A stretch of DNA of 64,000 nt, taken from Oscillospiraceae bacterium. GTDB taxonomy: Bacteria; Bacillota; Clostridia; Oscillospirales; Oscillospiraceae. The position numbers and the translations under genes were made by a program. The DNA lies in contig CAJTFK010000010.1 of assembly GCA_910575505.1 (NCBI GenBank), positions 62,001-126,000 on the forward strand, read 5' to 3'. The notes beneath the pieces were generated by a model. That model was not told the origin of the DNA. It searched no databases and worked only from the letters and a program-made list of their open reading frames with translations. How positions within the stretch are numbered: position 1 is the first letter of the stretch; each line of letters starts with the position of its first letter. This document shows, piece by piece, positions 60,341 to 64,000 of this stretch.

Positions 60341-60427
60341 TTATGGACCGAAACAGGTCCCATTAAAAATGTCTGCCTCCATAGAATAAAGCAAATGAAC
60401 CCGAATGGGTCCTTTTGCGAGGTGGCT

Positions 60428-60667
60428 ATGGCAGAACAAAAGATTAAACAGGACATTTCCATAGGGGCAAACATCCGGGAGCTCCGCAAAGCAAGAGGGT
60501 TGAAGCAGACGGATTTGGTGGGGCTTCTGCAATTGGAGGGCGTGCCCATGACCAGAGAAGCCCTCGTGAAAATCGAGCGGGGCGCACAGCATATTCAGGC
60601 CTCGCAGCTGAGAGCCATCCGCGATGCACTGCAAACAACCTACGACGAGTTATTGAAGCCGTCATGA
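60428..60667 (+). CDS. XRE-family HTH regulator overlapping comFC
   Basis: A 79-residue HTH protein: IGANIRELRKARGLKQTDLVGLLQLEGVPMTREALVKIERG, with the insertion between helices 2 and 3 seen in some XRE subfamilies. ATG at 60428 follows GAGGTGG; an upstream ATG at 60395 is less likely. Its stop overlaps the comFC start in ATGA, so the two are translated together. Confidence 0.85.
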   Translation: MAEQKIKQDISIGANIRELRKARGLKQTDLVGLLQLEGVPMTREALVKIERGAQHIQASQLRAIRDALQTTYDELLKPS

Positions 60668-61338
60668 GCCTCCGGAGCTGTCTGCTGGATCTGCTCTTTC
60701 CGCCCAGGTGCCCCCTCTGCGGAAAGGTGCTGGACGCGCCCGGCGTCTGCCCCGCTTGCGAGGCGGACATCCGGCGGACCGGGGAGGAGGACGGCGTGTG
60801 GGAGCCCGTCCCCGGTCTGCTCTGCGCCGCGCCGCTGTGGTACGAGGGGGCGGTCCGGGACGGGCTGCTGCGCTTCAAATTCCACGGCGGGATTTCCGGG
60901 GCGGAGTTCTTCGGCGGGGAGATGTGCCGCTGGGCGGCGGAGCGGTACTCCGGCGAGTTCGACACGGTGACCTGGGCGCCGGTGAGCCGGAAGCGCCTGC
61001 GGCAGAGGGGCTACGATCAGGCCCGGCTGCTGGCGGAGAGCGCCTGCCGCCTGTGGGGCGTGAGGCCGGAACGGCTGCTGAGAAAGGTCCGGGACAACCC
61101 GGCCCAGTCGGGTCTGGAGGACGCCGCCGCCCGGCGGGAGAACGTGCGGGGAGTTTACGAGGCGGCGGGAGCCCCGGAGGGGAAACGGATTTTGCTAATA
61201 GACGACATCTGCACCACCGGCAGCACCCTGTCCGCCTGCGCCGGGACGCTGAAGGCCGCCGGAGCGGCCCGGGTGCTGTGCCTTACGGCGGCCCGGACGG
61301 TGAAAAGCGGTAAAACCGGAGAAAACGGGGAAGAATAG
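60664..61338 (+). CDS. comFC: ComF-family phosphoribosyltransferase-like protein (ComFC)
   Basis: 224 residues. An N-terminal zinc ribbon with CPLC and CPAC, then a PRTase-like fold with the PRPP motif LLIDDICTTGSTL (about 180-192) and RGYDQARLLA. ComFC helps DNA uptake during transformation in competent Firmicutes. Here it is linked to an XRE regulator, not to comFA. Start overlaps the regulator's stop. Confidence 0.9.
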   Translation: MSLRSCLLDLLFPPRCPLCGKVLDAPGVCPACEADIRRTGEEDGVWEPVPGLLCAAPLWYEGAVRDGLLRFKFHGGISGAEFFGGEMCRWAAERYSGEFDTVTWAPVSRKRLRQRGYDQARLLAESACRLWGVRPERLLRKVRDNPAQSGLEDAAARRENVRGVYEAAGAPEGKRILLIDDICTTGSTLSACAGTLKAAGAARVLCLTAARTVKSGKTGENGEE

Positions 61339-61340
61339 TC

Positions 61341-61369
61341 TTGCAATCCGGAGACGCTGACAGTATAAT
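61341..61369 (+). promoter_or_regulatory. Promoter of the mreB-family gene
   Basis: TTGCAA (61341-61346), 17-base spacer, TATAAT (61364-61369), 80 bases before the ATG. Confidence 0.82.
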
Positions 61370-61448
61370 GTAACATGTATGATTGCAGAATCGCGGCATA
61401 CAGAGCCGCAGGTCATATAGAAAAAGATAATAAGTGGAGGAATTATCC

Positions 61449-62468
61449 ATGGCAAAAGATATCGGTATCGATCTGGGTACCGCTTCGGTTCTGGTTTATG
61501 TGAGAGGGAAGGGCATCGTGCTGAATGAACCCTCGGTTGTGGCGCTGGACAAAAACACCGGCAAGCTCCTGAAGGTGGGCACCGACGCACAGGCCATGCT
61601 GGGCCGCACCCCCGGCAACATCGTGGCCATCCGTCCCCTGCGGGAGGGCGTGATTTCCGACTACGACATGACGGAACGGATGCTCCGGGAATTCATCCAC
61701 AAGGTGGCCGGGGTCTCCTTCTTCAAGCCCCGGGTCATCATCTGCGTGCCCTCGGGCATCACTGAGGTCGAGGAGCGCGCCGTCATCGACGCGGGCATCT
61801 CCGCCGGCGCACGGAAGGTTTACCTCATTGAGGAGCCGGTAGCGGCGGCCATCGGCGCAGGCATCGACATCGCCAAGCCTGACGGACATATGGTGGTGGA
61901 CATCGGAGGCGGCACGGCGGACATCGCCGTGATTTCCCTCAGCGGCGTGGTGGAATCCGCCTCCATCAAGATTGCCGGCGACCAGCTCAACGAGGCCGTG
62001 GTGAAATATATGCGCCGCAAGCACAACCTTCTGGTGGGCGAGCGCACCGCCGAGGAGATGAAAAAGCAGATTGGCTGCGTCTTCCCCAAAGAAGAGGAGG
62101 AGACCCTGGACGTAAAGGGCCGGTGTCTGCTGACGGGCCTTCCCAAGGTGGTGACCGTCAGCTCCACGGAGATGATGGATGCCTTTGAGGAGCCGGTGGA
62201 GCGCATCATGGAGGCCATTCACTCCGTGCTGGAGCGGACGCCCCCGGAGCTGGTGGCGGACATCTCCACCAACGGCATTGTCATGACCGGCGGCGGCAGT
62301 CTGGTGGCGGGCTTTGACAAGCTGGTGACGGCCCGGACGGGCATCCACACCGTCATCGCAGAGGACGCCATTTCCTGTGTGGCCCTGGGCACCGGCAAGA
62401 GCCTGGAGTCCCTGAACAACATGCAGGACGGCACCATGAACCTCAGCCGCCGCAAGCAGATGAACTGA
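61449..62468 (+). CDS. Rod-shape protein MreB/Mbl
   Basis: A bacterial actin that directs side-wall synthesis from the inner membrane face. 339 residues: IGIDLGTASVLVYVRGKGIVLNEPS at the N-terminus (phosphate 1), VVDIGGGTADIAVISL (phosphate 2) and NGIVMTGGGSLVAGF (adenosine). The usual mreC-mreD genes do not follow, as in Bacillus mbl, so this may be an Mbl-type paralogue. GGAGG before ATG at 61449. Confidence 0.92.
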   Translation: MAKDIGIDLGTASVLVYVRGKGIVLNEPSVVALDKNTGKLLKVGTDAQAMLGRTPGNIVAIRPLREGVISDYDMTERMLREFIHKVAGVSFFKPRVIICVPSGITEVEERAVIDAGISAGARKVYLIEEPVAAAIGAGIDIAKPDGHMVVDIGGGTADIAVISLSGVVESASIKIAGDQLNEAVVKYMRRKHNLLVGERTAEEMKKQIGCVFPKEEEETLDVKGRCLLTGLPKVVTVSSTEMMDAFEEPVERIMEAIHSVLERTPPELVADISTNGIVMTGGGSLVAGFDKLVTARTGIHTVIAEDAISCVALGTGKSLESLNNMQDGTMNLSRRKQMN

Positions 62469-62476
62469 TGGAAACA

Positions 62477-62508
62477 GCAGGCCGGACGGCGGGAACCGTC
62501 CGGCCTGC
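62477..62508 (+). terminator. Terminator-like hairpin after mreB
   Basis: A perfect 13-bp stem (62477-62489 with 62496-62508) with a six-base loop, then GTTCGATTTT, a short T run at some distance. Confidence 0.75.
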
Positions 62509-62535
62509 GTTCGATTTTGGGAGGGAGGAGACAGG

Positions 62536-62869
62536 ATGAACGCCATTGAGAAAGACTGCGGCCTCAGCACCCTGGGGAGGACGGCGAAAACCGGGGCAGC
62601 CGCCGAGCCGGGGTATGGCGGCGGGTTCTCCTCCCGGCGGGACTGAACGGACGGCGGACCCTGCGGATGGCCCGGCAGGCGGATGTCATGGCGCTGCTGG
62701 CCGAAAACCAGCTGGAGCACAGCGGCCGGCTTTCCGGCTGGCGGACAGCAATGCCGCCGGGACGGAGCTGGCCCGGCGGCTGAACGGCGAAGGGCCGGAG
62801 GAGCCTTTGGGGGCACGGCGGAAGCCCCGCCGCGGCCATTCTGGCGCAGACCGGGTCCTGGGGATTTGA
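62536..62869 (+). pseudogene. Probable decayed gene after mreB
   Basis: A strong GGGAGGAG and ATG at 62536 open only 36 codons (MNAIEKDCGLSTLG...), stopping at 62646. In another frame the peptide LRMARQADVMALLAENQLEH, which looks like real coding sequence, continues downstream, and a third frame adds AGTELARRLNGEG. This suggests a gene broken by one or more frameshifts; sequencing errors are an alternative. No family recognised. Confidence 0.35.
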
Positions 62870-62876
62870 GACACAT

Positions 62877-62905
62877 AAAAACGAGAGGCCTGGCCTCTCG
62901 TTTTT
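62877..62905. terminator. Bidirectional terminator
   Basis: AAAAACGAGAGGC/GCCTCTCGTTTTT, near-perfect stem with A and T runs; serves both the forward mreB side and the reverse CmpB-type gene. Confidence 0.92.
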
Positions 62906-62998
62906 GCGTGTTCCCGATGTGCGCCGGAGGTTCCGGAGACCGGCGGACCGCCGGGTCCCGGGGAGAGCGGGAAACGGCATTCTCTGCCGCGGGGCGGC

Positions 62999-63988
62999 TT
63001 ACCGGTGTTCCTCCAGGTCCCGCAGGGCCATCAGAGCCTCGGAAAGGCCCCTGGCAGTGGCAGAGGGATGGGCCCGGAGAATGCGCAGGGAACGGTGATA
63101 GACGGCGGTGGAACGGTTCCGCAGGGCGTGCTCCCGGTCCCGGACCCGCTGAAGCAGAGCTTCCAGCTCCTCCCGGCGGGCCTCTGTCAGGGACTCCTCG
63201 CCCAGGCGCGTTTCCAGAGCGCCGGAGAGGGCAGCGAGGATTTCCCCCTTCACGGCGGCGCGGCGGCGGAAATTGGCCTCCACCCGCTCCCGGCGCTTCT
63301 CCAACTGGGCCTGGCGGCGCTCCTGAAGGCCGTCCTCAATGCGCCGCTTCTCCTCCTCCGCACGCTCCCAGAGACGGCGGAGATCCTCCTCGGCAAAGGC
63401 GGAGACCACCTCCGCCCGTTTGGCCAGACGGCGCAGGTCTTCGTTCTCCTCCGCCAGGCGGGTGAGAACCTCCCGCAGATCCAGGGCGGCCTGAACGGAG
63501 CGGACCGCGTCCACGGTGAAGGCGACGGTCAGGACGTGGGCCAGAGGGTCCACCAGCAGGGCGGGAACGGCGGCCAGCAGCCGGGCGATGGGCGGATGGA
63601 TGAAGCGCACCAGCAGGATGGAGAAGAAGCCCCAGGCGATGGAGCTGGAGAGGCAGATGTGGCCGTTGAGATTGAATTTCTGCTTGGAGTAGTCCCAGTA
63701 GCGGACCTTGAAAATCCGCTCCATCACATCCCCGGTGACGTACTCCAGGGCCGTGGCGGCCATCATGCCCAGGAGCCAGACCAGACGCAGGTCATCCGCC
63801 ACGGGGATGGTGGCGAAGAGAATGATGATGGCCCCGCTGCCGTAGATGGGCAGCAGGGGACCGTGGAGAAAGCCCCGGTTGACCCAGTGCCGCTGGCAGA
63901 GGGAGACATAGCAGGATTCCCAGACCCAGCCGCAGAAGCAGTAGAAGAAAAACAGCAGAACCCATTGTCCGGTGGTGTAGACGTGCAT
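62999..63988 (-). CDS. CmpB-type (PF06541) membrane protein with coiled-coil tail
   Basis: 329 residues. The N-terminal half holds four to five membrane helices with the family hallmarks FCGWVWESCYVS, NRGFLHGPLLPIYG and LEYVTGDVMERIFKVRYWDYS. Such proteins are annotated as putative ABC permeases, without proof. The C-terminal half (about 165-329) is a long charged coiled coil (LRRLWERAEEEKRRIEDGLQERR). The ATG at 63988 has GGAG at the very edge of the window. Confidence 0.8.
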   Translation of the reverse strand: MHVYTTGQWVLLFFFYCFCGWVWESCYVSLCQRHWVNRGFLHGPLLPIYGSGAIIILFATIPVADDLRLVWLLGMMAATALEYVTGDVMERIFKVRYWDYSKQKFNLNGHICLSSSIAWGFFSILLVRFIHPPIARLLAAVPALLVDPLAHVLTVAFTVDAVRSVQAALDLREVLTRLAEENEDLRRLAKRAEVVSAFAEEDLRRLWERAEEEKRRIEDGLQERRQAQLEKRRERVEANFRRRAAVKGEILAALSGALETRLGEESLTEARREELEALLQRVRDREHALRNRSTAVYHRSLRILRAHPSATARGLSEALMALRDLEEHR

Positions 63989-64000
63989 ATGCGAAACTCC

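Larger units (their letters stand above)
60083..60427. other. Non-coding spacer with hairpins
   Basis: No gene supported. It contains an imperfect GAAACCG/CGGTTTC hairpin near 60127-60155 (possible terminator of the RHH gene), the GC palindrome copy 2 and a strong terminator. Confidence 0.5.

Noticed and set aside
1..64000. tRNA, rRNA or tmRNA genes
   Set aside because: No cloverleaf with GGTTCRA-type T loop and no rRNA signature was seen by eye; a tRNAscan/Infernal run would settle it.

Overview
The window is GC-rich DNA (about 60 % by eye) from a motile, spore-forming member of the Firmicutes, most likely class Clostridia near the Oscillospiraceae (Oscillibacter/Flavonifractor-like). The evidence is the Bacillus/Clostridium-type chemotaxis set (CheV, CheD), a FliW-CsrA pair, SigD-like promoters, sporulation genes (ylbJ, yqfC, yqfD), a Gram-positive LexA box and several S-layer homology (SLH) proteins. 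The family assignment is inference. I found no rRNA, tRNA, CRISPR array, insertion sequence or prophage.

Layout. 1-4.4 kb: end of cheD, cheV and a degenerate EAL/HDOD protein, then a reverse ParA-ComFB pair. 4.4-10.8 kb: fliD, fliS, a FliT-like orf, an orphan FtsE-like ATPase and a chemoreceptor. 10.8-15.8 kb: a hairpin-rich non-coding stretch, an unusual multidomain FtsA-like protein, a histone-H1-like Lys/Ala-rich membrane protein and, convergent to it, a Clp-type AAA+ ATPase. 16.0-28.9 kb (reverse): a run read from YlqG-like and FlhB-like proteins through PilZ, SLH, SLH and PilZ. 29-33.5 kb: cheA-cheW-cheR-cheB. 33.7-40.4 kb: flgM-flgN-flgK-flgL-DUF6470-fliW-csrA-yjfB. fliD, cheA and flgM each have a SigD-like promoter, so filament assembly and chemotaxis look co-regulated, with FlgM and FliW/CsrA as feedback controls.

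40.5-64 kb is housekeeping with accessory patches: lexA (with SOS box), secG, an exported trypsin-like protease, a nucleoside salvage and uptake module (deoC, deoD, lipoprotein, ABC ATPase, two permeases), ylbJ divergent from yqfC-yqfD-phoH-orf-ybeY, then an accessory patch (55.6-57.1 kb) with a tandem duplication of a small orf plus XRE regulator and dispersed hairpin repeats, recD2, a ribbon-helix-helix regulator with phased operator repeats, another XRE regulator, comFC, an mreB-family gene, a probable decayed gene and a CmpB-type membrane protein.

The most promising undescribed material is the FtsA-like / H1-like membrane protein / AAA+ group with its hairpin-rich leader; the PilZ-SLH-SLH-PilZ run, where a PilZ stop overlaps the start of an SLH gene; the related acidic repeat insertions in FliD, FlgK and FlgL; and the divergent control region upstream of the ribbon-helix-helix gene.
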